DNA of 64,000 nucleotides from Dromaius novaehollandiae (lineage: Eukaryota > Chordata > Aves > Casuariiformes > Dromaiidae), in NCBI RefSeq assembly GCF_036370855.1, contig NC_088098.1, forward strand, positions 41,171,981-41,235,980, read 5' to 3'. Position 1 is the first letter of the stretch. Every line of letters starts with the position of its first letter. The notes beneath the pieces were generated by a model. The model saw only the letters and a list, made by a program, of their open reading frames with translations, was not told where the DNA came from and searched no databases. Made by a program: the position numbers and the translations under genes. Below are positions 13,185 through 24,961 of this stretch, in pieces.

Positions 13185-16100
13185 GTATTCTCAATTTGAG
13201 AAAGTGTAATGAATGTGCTGGTAAGAAATATTGATGCAATAGGTAATTTTAAAATTACCTTATTTATTTTTATGCCATTAATACTTAGACTGAGCGCTAA
13301 TGGACTCTTTCCTAGTTCTATGAGAAATACATTGTTAAGAGCAGAAAGTTACTGCAAAATCCATGGGATTTTTTTGTTACTGATTTCAAAAGGAACATCA
13401 ATAAGAATGTCAGTGCCTGAAATCCTTTGTCCCCTTCAAAGAATATATATTGAATACTGAACATTTTGTAATAACAGTGCTTGTGCCTGTGATGGTTCTG
13501 ATGCAGCAATCTGGCAAACAGTGGTAGGGGCATATCAAAGAAGCAAGAACAGCTTTTGATAAAACAGCAGGTTTTACTCTTGTAGACACAAATAATCAAT
13601 ACCCTGCAATTTCATGAACCTCTGCAGCCCAGGGACATGGATTACATAAAAATCAAAATTAAGTGGCAATCTTTGTAGAACTACACTGTAAACTTTGTAA
13701 GTTAAATCCACAACAGGAGGAATTCAAAGCAGAAGCTAAAATTCTGCTTGTCCTCCATGGGATTTACCGTGGCCTGCCCTCTTCAAGGGTGCCTAAGTGC
13801 TGAAGAGCGTATGATAAATTTTGCTTTTGCAGGAAACTATTTTGCTTTCATGTGCTTGATTTTTAAGGTGTTTTTAAAGTCTTTTTTTTTAATTAGTAAA
13901 AAACCCTCCATAATCTCACTGGTTTTGTTTCTGTCCTTTTCAAACTCTTTTTAGAACTTAAAAGTATAAAAGTTTATAGCCCAGAGGAGCTTTATCAAAG
14001 CAGTCTGAACATTTGATTCAGATTTGCAGGGTCTCATGTGAGTAAGACTACTCACATGAATAAAGCTAAGCATATGCCTGAGAAGTTTTCTGAAACAGAA
14101 TTTATACCTGGAAAAATATGCATGAAATACAGGTTGTTCTGAAATACAGGACCTCTGTGGGGAGGAATCAAATGATAACATCAGTAATAACTGATACTGA
14201 AATTGCATTTTCATCCCAGAGAATCTCTAAGTTATGGCATGCCTCCTCCTTACCCAGGCTGAGTCACAGACAAGCAGCATTTTCCAGAAGTCTGTAAAAA
14301 GGTGCTTTTGCCTGAGGAGATAGATGTATTAGCATTCTTGTAAGTTCTCATCTGTTGTCTCTCAGCACAGTACAAATACTCCTTTCCACAAGACAGAAAT
14401 AAATGGAGGGCCATGAATGCCAAGCGCTTCAGCAGGCAGACAGGTGCCTGCCGTGGACACCAGAGGTACCCATTGATTTCAGCACTGCATTGCTGTTCTG
14501 AGTGCAGCAAAAACTAAGTACACGTAAGACCTCTGACATGGAGGCATCTTTAGGCTGGAAGGCAGCAGTCAAACAAAGAAGAGCAGTGAGTAAAGTATGT
14601 TTTTGTCTATGATGAGATCTTACTATTCTGGAAGAAACCACAGAATCTTTTATAGTCACTGAAAATAGGCAAAATGTCTACTGGAACAGTTCTATTGACA
14701 GGTTTATTTTTTTCAGGTAATAATTATTTCAAAATCTATGTAAGATGTTTGGTGGATTTCAGGTAAAACTGATATGTTTAATACTCTAAGCTTGGATAAA
14801 AAACTGGAAAAATACATATATATACACATATGTACCTTACGAGGTGCCAGTTCTCAGTACTGCTTCCATTACCTTTCAGGAAAATTAAAAGTAGAGCTTA
14901 GCCTGACTTAAACTTAACTCTGTGGGCTACTGCACATCGGAGTAAAACTGTGAGTGCTACCTACTTGTCAGTCATTGATGGTATGCAGGACTGTAAAACT
15001 TAGTCATACTAGACTGGCAGTTCTTTGGGACAGATATAGCCTAATAGTTGGACAAAAGGTGGTACAGAACCACAGCAAAGGTATTTAATATTTGTACAAT
15101 TTTTTTACTATAATTTTGCTTTGTGCTTATGAAAGGAGTCTATCATTGAAATTTAAATTAGGAAGGCCTAAAAGTCTTGTCCACTAGGACAGTGACAGCA
15201 TTTTATACACAGGAGACTCATACGTTTCTGTTAATGTTTTTTACAATGTACAAATATCTTAAAACATGTATGCCTTTCATATTATTAAAGGATATAGTTG
15301 GTGAAAAAAATGCTTTTTTAAACAAAAGAAAGGCTTCAGATAAATTATTTTGCAACTGCAGAAATATCCAGGCCAAACTAACAGTTTGTTCTTTGCCAGA
15401 TCTATGCCTAGAAAAGTACAGATGTGTTTCAATGTAATCTACAGCTACACATATCCTGGGTAGTGGCTACACACATCACTACACATTATTTCAAAAAACT
15501 CTGCTGAGTGTGAATTTCAGGAGCATCAAGTTTTGCTATAAATAAATCCTTAGAGGGAAAATTCAACAGTTCAGAAGTCTGCTATAATAGCATTTGTAAG
15601 TGAACCTTAAATTACTAGCATGCAACTGGGAGAATTAGCAATCTCGTCTTTTCCCTTTTAGTTATCAGTATGGGCTGTGAGTAGTTTAATTAAAGAAGTA
15701 TATTCCACAGATACTCATTACAAATGTTCTTTCAGGAAACGGATATTAGGATGTCAGCTGAAATAGGAGTTTAATGCACTTCTATTTAACTTGTTTGTCT
15801 CCCCTACACCTCTAGTGTATTGCTTATGGGAGGACATATATTCAAACTAACTACCAAAGGGTTTACTTTTGCAATGCTAATTTCTTTGCCAAGTGCTTAT
15901 ATCTTGATACTAAACACATACACAGGCAAAGTTGAAAAGGGTTAGCATTGCTCTCCAGCACCACAAGAAATATTAAGCATCACCAGACAATACCCAGTAA
16001 GTATTTAAATCTCAGGATACTTCTTTCAATATTAGTGCCCACAACTAACATGTTACAGAATATACATATTTAAATATTTTAGCTATTCTTTGGCCTTGAT

Positions 16101-17787
16101 AGTTTTATCCCCAGTAGACAGAAAGATTTTGCCCCAGCTCAGAGTCAAATTGTTATCACCACCCAGAGGCTGGCTGCATCCGATTGCTATAGGTTCCTTA
16201 CTAACCAGGTGGGTATCAAAGTGTTGGTGCTCTGAGGAATATAGCTTGTGAGGCAATTAATAAAAGGGTTAGTCCTTGGTAGTGAATGTAATGTACCTCT
16301 AATAATTTGATCTGAGAGTAGGCTTTACAAATTGTGCTGGGGCAACTGATGGCACTCATAAGTCCACTGTTTGCATGCCTCAGGTAGATAGGTAGATCCA
16401 TCATTACACTGCATTCAGCCACAGAGGTGGGCATATAAACACCTCCCGTGAGATGCCTAAGTCTAAGGCTGTGTTGCGCCAAAAAAACACCATTAAAAAG
16501 TTTTCATGTATCTATAACAATTTTCAGTCGGAATGGTTCTTGAACATGATGATGCACAGTAAACTAACAGACTAGTCATCATCAAGAATTGTCTGTATGA
16601 AATACAAGATATAATTCTGGGAATATTTTTAAAATGCTGAGAGCACCCATGTGTGACCTGACCAGGAAGGAGTGCTCTTCAGGCACATTTGTACAGCGCA
16701 TGGAATATCACCAGGCAGTCAACAGTGCCATTCGATTTCAGGGCTGTCATAATCCCTGCAAGCCTTTTCTTTTTAGATTTTGGTTAGTGGATGGACTCTA
16801 CTGACAGCAAATGCTCTGTCACAGTGGTGGAAATGTGCAAGAAAGCAATGGTCTCAAATGTAGTCTCTTAACTGCAGATGTACTTTTGATTTTCTTGCTT
16901 TATTGGCATTCTGTAGTCCTTGCCTTGCCGTAGGGAAGTTTTCATAAAATGTCCACTTAATTCTTTAGGTGTCTTGGGCTCCTTGAGGATGAACTTCTTG
17001 TTATACAATGAATCTCTGGTCCCTCACTCCAGCATTTTGGAATGGCCATTATGCTACTCAGGGCTGTATGTTAGTGTGATACTGATGGGAGGAAAAGCTC
17101 AATTTTAGTGCAGTGTAGGAGAGGTAGTGCACGCGGCACTGAGATGCTAATGCTGATTGATAGACTCTGCAAGCCACAGGAAAATCTCTGTGAGCAAATG
17201 ATTTTAATTTGCCTCAGAAACAGAAGCAGCAACATTCTTTATATTGAAAGATTATTAATGATTTTGAAAGTGCTGTGAAAGTTCTGCTGAACATGATCTC
17301 TGTAGGTCAAATCCTTCACAGTGTTTTTTCAGCCAAGATAAGAAATTTATTTCATGTATTAAACATACTTGAGTGGGTAAACAGACTATTTCTCTTAATC
17401 CTTTTATTCCTATACCAGCAATGTGATACACTGTTATGTTCCAATTATACTAATTCAACAACAGTCAGGTAACATGTCTAAGTTAATGGTGAATATAAAA
17501 CCTACCTTCTTTGAGTTAGTCTCTCAACCATATGACATTTTTATAATGTGATTGCATGGAAAATTGTCAGAGTGACTTATTATGGACAGGCCTATTAGAG
17601 CATGAAAATAGTTTCATAAGAGACAAGAACTGTCTTTGAAGCTGGTGTAAGTCTTAGCTGGCTTATATACGATAATATTCTAAAACATTACCTGTGAAAC
17701 TTAGAAAGGGCTTCTAAATATATGACAGGATGTGCAAAACAAAAGATCCAGTGCAAATGATGTAGGTCTGGAAAACAGAAGACACTT

Positions 17788-17804
17788 CCCCCCCCCCCCC
17801 CCCC
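17788..17804. repeat. C17 homopolymer
   Basis: An uninterrupted run of 17 C, about 1 kb upstream of the ACSS3 start codon and outside the CpG island. Confidence 0.9.
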
Positions 17805-18633
17805 ATACTAGCCGTATGCCTCAGTTTAGCGTAGGGGTTTTCTAAAAGCAAGAATGTATTTAAAAATAAATACTTGAGCATTATGGCTGTTTATCATGCA
17901 AACCATTAAGCCAAGCCATTAAGCCAAAAACAGTTTCAGATTTCTGCCTCCCCTTTTTCTATTTGGTTTTGCTCTGTGCTGACATTTGAGTCTAGTAACT
18001 TTCTCTTCACATACATATATTCTGCTACCTCAGCCTTACAAAGCTGAAGAACGTATGCGTATATGTATTACATACGTTAGCTTGGAGAGCATTTGTGGTG
18101 TTCTGACTGTAGTCTTTTAGGGGCCAAAGTTCAGTGGTTTTGTTTGTGATTGTGGTTTAGGAGCTGGTATTTGGTTTAATGATCCTTGTTTGTAGAAGGT
18201 TTTAAATGATCTACTTTTGGGGGCCGAATGAAGTAGGGAGGCAGCAAAAGCCTTAGGCAGGAAATCTTTAAATTGCAATTGCTTTCTGGAGAGGAACTGT
18301 ATATATAAAAAAAAATCTATGTTTGGATGGGGAAAAGGGGTGAAGTGAAACAAGGTAAACGGGAAAACAGATCCCTGAGGTGCTCGTGATGTGGGGAAAA
18401 GAAAGTGTAAAAAAAAAAAGGAAAAGGAAAATAGAGGTAGTTCTGGGTTCTCTTCCTTCTTTTCTGCTGCTCTCCGCAGTCTCGCACTACAGCTGTGGCA
18501 CAAGCGCTGCCAGGCTGCACCAGCCGCCCCGCACGGGGCTGAGCGTGGGCGGCCTTGCCTCGCTTCGCCCTCTCCTGGGGCCGGGGCCGGGGCGGCGGCG
18601 GGCGCCCAGCCCTTCCCGGTCCGCGGCCTCGCC

Positions 18634-18660
18634 ATGGCGCCCGGCCACGGGCCGCGGTAA
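18634..18660 (+). other. Possible upstream ORF in ACSS3 leader
   Basis: An ATG in an excellent Kozak context (GCCATGG, with G at -3 and +4) opens an 8-codon frame (MAPGHGPR) closed by TAA at 18658-18660, 165 bp before the main ATG. It would be a uORF only if transcription starts upstream of 18634, which is not shown. The main ATG has A at -3 but A at +4, a weaker overall context. Confidence 0.35.
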
Positions 18661-18825
18661 CGGCCGCGCGCTGAGAGGGGCGGCGGCGCAGGCCGGGCCG
18701 GGGGCGGTGCAGCCCGCCGCAGCGGGGAGGGGGGAGCCGGCGCCGCTCCGTCTAAGTGCCGTCCCGGTGGTCGCCGCCGCCGCCGGGGAGCCCGTTTCTC
18801 CGCTCCGCCTCGAAGGACGCGGACC

Positions 18826-19082
18826 ATGAGCTTCCTCCGGTGGCTGCCGAGACTTGCGGGGGGAGGCGGCGGCGCGGCGCGGCGGGGCGCGGGCACCCCG
18901 CGGCGGGCTTGGGGCGGCGGCCGCGCCGCCTCCAGTGGGGCGGCGGCGGGGGGCTACGAGGAGGCGTTCCGGTGCTCCGTGGCCGAGCCCGAGAAGCTCT
19001 GGGGGGCGGCGGCCCAGCGGATCGCCTGGCACAAGCCCTGGGCCAAGGCGCTGGAGAGGCGCGGCGCGGGCAGTGCCTCCTG
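18826..19082 (+). CDS. ACSS3: ACSS3 exon 1: mitochondrial leader and start of ACAS_N region
   Basis: Codes residues 1-85 and the first two bases of W86. The ATG at 18826 (A at -3) is the first in-frame start after the GC-rich leader. Residues 1-42 carry seven Arg and no acidic residue, with a G5 run (12-16), which fits a cleavable mitochondrial presequence. From about residue 44 (GYEEAFRCSVAEPEKLWG, then AWHKPW) the sequence matches the N-terminal domain of acetyl/propionyl-CoA synthetases. The W86 codon is split by intron 1 (phase 2); the donor is TG|gtgagt. The leader is a little shorter than I recall for the human protein. The gene's neighbour on the left is not in the window. Confidence 0.9.
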
Positions 19083-19089
19083 GTGAGTG

Positions 19090-19113
19090 CCCCCCCCGGG
19101 GGGGGGGGGGCGG
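19090..19113. repeat. C8/G13 self-complementary run next to exon 1 donor
   Basis: Eight C are followed directly by thirteen G and then CGGG, starting 7 bp downstream of the exon 1 splice donor. On the sense strand it can fold as a short C:G hairpin, and the G run could also take part in a G-quadruplex. Homopolymer length may be mis-called. Confidence 0.8.
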
Positions 19114-20274
19114 GCAAAGGACGGCTGGGGATAAGGGGGGTTTAACAATTAAACCCTCTTAAGCTTAATCATGAAAGTCTGGGTGGGTGAGCGGGATGGG
19201 GTGTGAAGAGGGTTCCCCTGGACTGTAGCAGGGGTCAGAGTGTGCACGCTGTGTGTCCCCACGTGCCACTGTGAGGGCCCTCTTGGCTCCTGCCTGGGAC
19301 AGGCTGTCGTGGGCACGTGGAAGCTGGCATCAGGCAGGAGCAGATAAAAGCATAAGAAACTATAGTAATCGTGACTCTCAGAGTTGTTAAATCACAGAAA
19401 CTACTAAAAGCAGGTCTCAATTCAAAAAGCAAGTGGTTAAGGTACCCTTTGGCAGAGGCCTTGGTCATGCAGCGTGCTCTTGGGATGCATAGCTAACGGG
19501 TGCTAGGGAGAATTAGCCTCCTTGATGACAGGATAGGACATGTGGTGCTTCTCCAAAAATGACTTGGCCGGTAAAGTTTTGCGATGATCACCATTGCGAT
19601 TTCGATGTGTTCTCAAAGGCAAGCTAATAGGAAAAAAAAGTCAAAGCAGGCTGGGATTCATCTTTGCTGGATTGATATCCTTGGCATTTTTCTTTTTTTT
19701 TTCTGGTTGATTTTAACTTAAAAATGTTAATCTCAAAATACAATTAAAAATATTAATCTCTCTCAAATCTGCCAGAAAGAAGAGATACAGAACCAGACTT
19801 TCTTGTTGGTGATTGGAGATTATTGCTTGGCAGCTCTAATAGTTATGTTGTCTTAAGCTGAACATTAAACAGGATAAACCTCTTTAACTCACCAGGGCTG
19901 TGTAAGGGTCACAAGTCTTAGAATGGATTGTTAAGATGACCTTTGATTTTTAACTTTTAATTTCATGGCACTATTTAAGAAAGGCAGGTAGATTTGCCTG
20001 CATAACTAAAGGCCGGGAGAACTCACTGGTGCTCCTGAACAAAATAATGAAAAAGTTGATATAATAGTTGCTTTTCAACAACCAAGGAAAAGGAATACAG
20101 TAGGTGCGAGTGAGGATTTTTTTTTTAACAGAGCCTGTCAAGCAAACGTAGTTTCACTAATAGAGCAGGATAAGCTTACTTGCTGGAAGTAACATGATGA
20201 GGTCTTTGTAAAACATTTTGACATCTTATATGCAACTGATTTGTTCTCACCATATGGGCAACTGAATACAAGTT

Positions 20275-20345
20275 TCACAGCTGAAGTCAGACTAATCTAC
20301 CACTGGTCTTTTCTGGCCTGAAATTATACGAAGTTGTAAGTCTCC
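20275..20345 (+). mobile_element. CR1-type LINE 3'-end relic
   Basis: The segment 'gactaatctaccactggtct' followed by 'tttctggcctgaaattatac' parallels the conserved CR1 3' tail ('agatgatc...ggtcccttctggccttaaa...tatga') of sauropsid CR1 elements. It is short, diverged and truncated. Assigned from memory of the consensus. Confidence 0.55.
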
Positions 20346-20574
20346 GAAGACTCAATATTAGGTCCTAATTATTGTTTGGATGTCAAGTATCTGTTGCTCT
20401 GTTGTGGATAATAAAACATTAAGTAATTCAAATTTGTGTAATCCTCTTCAATGTTGTAATGTGTAACATGTTATTTTCTTTTTTTGTATTTAAGTTCATA
20501 GTAAGTGATAATGGGCTGTATGTGATACCAATGTAGTATACTAATGCCTCCGAAATCTGAGTTGAATGCGAGCA

Positions 20575-20700
20575 TCCTATGTGCTAGGCAGGACAAACAG
20601 ATAAATCAGCTCTTCGAGGAAAAGACTAAATACAAGACAGAAAGAGAATATGAGAGGATCTTTCAGAGGACATGCTGAGGAGAAAATGGAAGGGACTGAA
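20575..20700 (+). repeat. MIR-like SINE relic, central part
   Basis: It begins 'tcctatgtgctaggcaggac' followed by 'aaacagataaatcag' and later 'ctaaatacaagacagaaag'. This is the order seen in the widespread amniote MIR-like repeat ('tatgtgctaggcactgtac', 'aaacacata', 'ctaaatacaagacagaca'). Heavily diverged; boundaries approximate. Confidence 0.45.
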
Positions 20701-21304
20701 CACAGAACTGGAGACAAGCCCAGACTTTCAAGAAAATCGTAGTTTACTGGTGTGACAGGGTGAAGGTGGGGTTCTGGTTCTGAGCTTTGCCTAGGAAGCA
20801 GTTTCTGGGGATCTTAAAAATATTGTTCATAAATTCATGTATGTGCTTTTTGAGTTAGTATTAAGCTTCTAAATGTTTCAGAGACGTTTTATTTTATTAG
20901 GTCAATTAGTAAGTGACCATTGATTTTGTGTACCTCTGTTTTTGGTTGCCAAACCTGGAAACAGATACTTTTCATATATTTTCTGTTCCAGTTTACTCCA
21001 GTTGGAGGTGGTGGTTAACGCATTTGAAACCTCAGCTATAAGGCAAATCTCAGCTCTTCCTCTCTAAATACTGGTGAGAGGGTAGAAGAAATATGTGGCA
21101 GGCCGTAGTGTGCTTTCTTTATTCTCTTCCATTGGAAATGCCAGTATTATGTCAGTGTGGTAGAAATGTTGTCCCATAGGCATGTGATCAGTGTCACTGT
21201 CCTATGGCTGTTATGCTGAACCAGTAATCCCAGGTACCATAGACTGTTCTAACCTGCGTCAGTGACTGGTATGGGACAAGACATCTCCTGTTTTTGCCCA
21301 CAGC

Positions 21305-21620
21305 AAAAATAAGGAGAAGGCTAAAAAAGTACAACTGGTTGAGAAAAGGATGAAGGAATTGGAGTTGTTTGTTGCAGAAGACTAAGAGGCGACATAACTT
21401 TAAAAGTATGTAAAATTTGGCTACGGAACTGAAAGAAAAGCTGTGCTCCAAGTCTGCTTTGAAGGTCTTAAATTGCAGAAAAGGGAATGGAGATTTTAGA
21501 TATTAGAAAGAAAAATCTTTTTAATGATAAAGGTAGTGAAACACTTGAACAGATTATTTTGGGATCTTGTGGAATTCCCCTTAGAAAGGTTAGGCAAGTA
21601 TCTGTTAGGAGTGGTAGAAA
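21305..21620 (+). mobile_element. CR1-type LINE relic (end of ORF2)
   Basis: A degenerate reading from 21490 runs RF-ILERKIFLMIKVVKHLNRLFWDLVEFP, interrupted by stops. It parallels the conserved C-terminal end of CR1 ORF2 (RFRLDIRKNFF...V..HWNRLP..VV..P). Upstream, 'ggttgagaaaaggatgaagg' and 'aagactaagaggcgacataa' correspond to the preceding '...RRLRGDLI' block. It is a dead, 5'-truncated copy in sense orientation in intron 1. Confidence 0.65.
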
Positions 21621-24600
21621 CACAGTTCCTCATAACTGATGCAGGAGAGGGCAGTTTTAGAAGTGCTGTTTTTCTGTGCTTCTGTGACACAGCATAATAG
21701 AAAATCACCTTTGAACTTCTAGGAATGTTGCACTGATTACTACTCAAATGGTACCCAAACTTTAAAAAAATGTGGCTGGATCAATTAAGATACTGTTATT
21801 TTAAACATTTAATATTGCAGCAGTTTTGTCTAACACTGTGTTCAGTTTCTGTTCTCACTTCAACCATACAAATTAAATAATCAGATGATTTCAGGGAAGT
21901 CTGGCGGGAGACTTGTATGTAGCCTGCATGGCGTGACAGGATTTCAGTTGTACAAACTTTTCTACAGTTAAGGTGGAAAATAATTTTAATGCAGTTTTTT
22001 CTTGTGCGTATATCCCAGGTTTATTAAGAATTGAATTTCCATCTTTTTTTCTTAATGATTTTTGGTTTTGATTGGTTTAATGAAGACTAAAAATGTCTCT
22101 GAATATAGTTACTTTGATTTTTAAGATAGCAGATGAGGTTGGAACTTAAAGCATAAGTTTTGAATATTAGACTGAAGTGAATTAAGGCATAATTATATAT
22201 TGCCTTCTTCACTACTTTACTTGTTTCATTACTAGCAAGTAGGCTGTTGTTGCATCCCCAAAATACTGAATGCAGTAAAAAAAAATTCCAAATCAGAGGT
22301 GGTCGATGTTTATTCCTTGAGAAATAAAGAATTGCTAAAAGGATAGTTAGACTTGGGTGGAATATTAGTTTAAAATGCTGCTATGAAGATAGTTGTGTTG
22401 ATATTATAGCTACTTTTAAATTCCACTGTGAGTATGGCAGGGAAGCCTGTGCTATTTCCTTCCACAGTAGCATTAGTGAACAGAGAAAGAGCTCCTTGCA
22501 AAGAGTGCTACTGAACTGAATCCAGTTTCTCATATGTATTATAGTTGCTTTTGTTTACTCTTTTTTTATTTCTGTTTTCCTGTACTCCATTTGTTGAATA
22601 TTACTAATTTTTGATTTCTCAGCATTAGGAACATAGCATGAAGAAACAATCCTTAGACTTGGATTCAGTTCATAAGCCTTACTGAGATAAATATTTGGTT
22701 AGCAACAGATTAGCATTTTAAAGCTCTGCTTATTATGGCAAGATTTACTGGCAGCTCTTATGAACATCCTGCTGATCCACCTCTGATCTTTCTACAGTCT
22801 GCTGGAATATTTTTCTTTCAGTTCTGGATCGAAGGCCTCTTTTCTAAACAGAAGCGTGTTCTTAGTGTCCTTATTCCAACTGGGTCCTGGTTTCAGTGCT
22901 ATTACTTTTTTTTTTCCCTCCTTATTCCCCAGCTAGGGTTTATTCAAGCAAATTGTGATTCCTTACAGGTGTTCAGCTCTTCAGGAGTCATTGAGTCAAC
23001 AGAAATTTGCAGAAACACAGGACAGCTTTTCAAAGCCAGATAGCTTTTATTTTTCATTCAGAACTCAGAATTTTAGCATCTCCTTGTATTACAGTGGGAA
23101 AGCAAAGGTCTTGCAATCATAGTAGGTGCATCACTGCTTTCTCTGATCCTGTACCAGCCACCATGCCATCTCTGTCCCAGAGCTGGGCAGCAGAGCTCTT
23201 ACACAGTGTTCAGATGTATTTGGGTTTGGTTTCAATCTGCAGTCACACATATTTCATATACTTTTTGGTATGCAGTCATTAAAAATGTATGTGGTAGTAT
23301 TGATCTTCCTATATATCACTGGGAGAACCCAAGGTGTGGTAAAGCTCGCTTGTATTTTGGATGTTCTTAAGAATTTATGCATAATAACCCAGATATTGCC
23401 ATCTCCTATTGCCTTGTTTATATTATTCCAGTATGTTCTGATATAAAAATCAATGGATGTCCTGAATCCTACACAGTTTTTATGAGAGTAATACAGAATT
23501 TCTCAATAGTAGGTGAAACACCTCACAATCCTTTATTGTTCATATAGTTGTTCTTTTACGGGAAAGGGTTTGTAGTACAGAATGTGCTTGTTACTTTTCA
23601 TGTCCCCCGCCTTCTCCTTATGAGTGGCATTGTAGAGGATTTACAATAAAAGATTGATGTACCCTGAACATCCTAACTGCTTCAGTTTAATAGTTGCCAT
23701 TCTATGGCCATAGAGATTATCCTATAGTATCTTTGCATGTGGATATATGAATAATATATTGCATTTCATAATTGAGAGTGGTCCTTTACTAGACAGGAAA
23801 GGGGAAGAAGGAAGTATTCTCTCTAGCTGGTAGTGGGTCACTTTAAGTTCTTGTTTCTAGTTACATTAGAACAATACATTACCACCATGAGCACCCCACA
23901 GAATTTTGGAAAATCTCGACTGTTTTTCGTTTTTCTTGGATGTTGCTGGGTATTGCTCAGAGTGCAGATAGAGGGATATGTGTGCAGACAGAGGGAAAAA
24001 CACACACGCAAAGGAAGCCACTACTTCGAGGAGTGAACTTCAATTTTTAGATTGTGTCATCTCTGAGTTAACAGTCTTCTTTGTATCTAGTGCCTTTTGT
24101 ATTTTCTTGAGGATTATGTTACACCAGGATTTTCTCTTTGTGGAAAACTACAACAAAAATGAAAATCAAGTGTGTGAAATACTTTTTTAATTGAAAGATG
24201 AGCGTTTTCTGTAAATGTCTGGCTTTCGAAGAGAGTATGACTCATACTACAGGGAATTGTGAAACACTGATATAAAACGTGCTAATGTCAAATGTGTTGT
24301 GAAAGTCAGACAAATTTATAAGATTTTATAGCAGTTGGGGTTGGTTTCATTTAGATACAGATGCTTGCCTATTTAACTGTTATTGCCAAGAAATGAATAA
24401 GAACGTTCTGAGTTCTTAACCTGTTTTTCCTAAAAATGATATATGTGCATGCCAATAGAAAGTAGTGTAATAATGTCTTTTCTTAATGTGAAATTATTTT
24501 ATGTGAACATATATTTTGTCACTGAAATCTTCATTTTAAAAATTGGAACGATTGATGCAAAATGAGTTAAATCAAGACTAAGTTTAGTAGGTTCTTAGTC

Positions 24601-24816
24601 AAGTCAATTAAGCTGCAGTATTTTACTAGTTTCACCAGTAGGCTTATTTAGCTTTTTTGAGTAAATTGCTGGGTTATAGAATAAAAAATGACTTTCTGAA
24701 CTGAGTGTAGTATTTTATGAACTATACTTCAATTGAATACTATCATTCTTTATAAAAACTAGTTTTACTAGTTTGGAAAGCTGTCTGTTATATAACACAT
24801 CCAACTTCTTTTTTAG

Positions 24817-24961
24817 GTTTGTAGATGGAGAGCTAAATATTTGTTACAATGCTGTAGATCGCCATGTTGAGAATGGACGAGGAGAACACATTGCCATTAT
24901 TTATGACAGTCCTGTAACAAATACCAAAGAGAAAATAACTTATAAGAAGCTTCTTGAACAG
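24817..24961 (+). CDS. ACSS3: ACSS3 exon 2
   Basis: Completes W86 and encodes residues 87-134 (FVDGELNICYNAVDRHVENG... to ...YKKLLEQ). 'LNICYNAVDRH' is a hallmark of the acetyl/propionyl-CoA synthetase family and is nearly invariant in ACSS3. 'IAIIYDSPVTNT' leads into the first strands of the AMP-binding domain. The acceptor is ttttttag|G and the donor CAG|gtatgt; the intron after it is phase 0. Confidence 0.95.

Larger units (their letters stand above)
1..18479. other. Intergenic region upstream of ACSS3
   Basis: No coding exon can be supported here. Open frames are short (115 codons at most), lack recognisable domains and are scattered on both strands in AT-rich sequence. I looked for the human upstream neighbour of ACSS3 (LIN7A, opposite strand, by recall of synteny) and saw no L27 or PDZ coding segment, so it must lie further left if synteny holds. 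The stretch holds a MIR-like relic near 4300-4440, a C20 tract at 12936, a 46-bp tandem duplication at 13093 and a C17 tract at 17788, each listed separately. Otherwise I see nothing. Confidence 0.7.
18480..19140 (+). promoter_or_regulatory. ACSS3: CpG-island promoter of ACSS3
   Basis: Composition switches sharply from AT-rich to very GC- and CpG-rich at about 18480 and back at about 19140. The island contains GC boxes (GGGGCGG) at 18589-18595, 18677-18683 and 18701-18707, all upstream of the ACSS3 ATG, and encloses the whole coding part of exon 1. I see no TATA box. A TATA-less, Sp1-type CpG-island promoter is usual for a broadly expressed metabolic gene. The transcription start cannot be read from the sequence; it most likely lies between about 18500 and 18800. 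Confidence 0.8.
19083..24816 (+). other. ACSS3: ACSS3 intron 1 (5.7 kb)
   Basis: Starts gtgagt and ends at a pyrimidine-rich acceptor (ttctttttttag). It begins inside the CpG island with a C8/G13 run. It also holds a CR1 3'-end relic (20275-20345), a MIR-like relic (20575-20700) and a CR1 ORF2-end relic (21305-21620). I see no further exon. Confidence 0.85.

Noticed and set aside
1..18479. Exon of a head-to-head neighbour (LIN7A by vertebrate synteny)
   Set aside because: Looked for L27 and PDZ coding segments on the - strand; none seen.
18117..18896. A 259-codon open frame on the - strand, the longest in the window, across the ACSS3 promoter
   Set aside because: It lies antisense to the CpG island and is a run of P, A and R from GC-rich composition, where stop codons are rare. 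There is no domain and no splice structure, and it overlaps the exon 1 coding sequence.
18380..19162. Further overlapping frames of 60-180 codons on both strands around exon 1
   Set aside because: All are composition shadows of the CpG island; only the frame starting at 18826 continues in exon 2 and matches a known protein.
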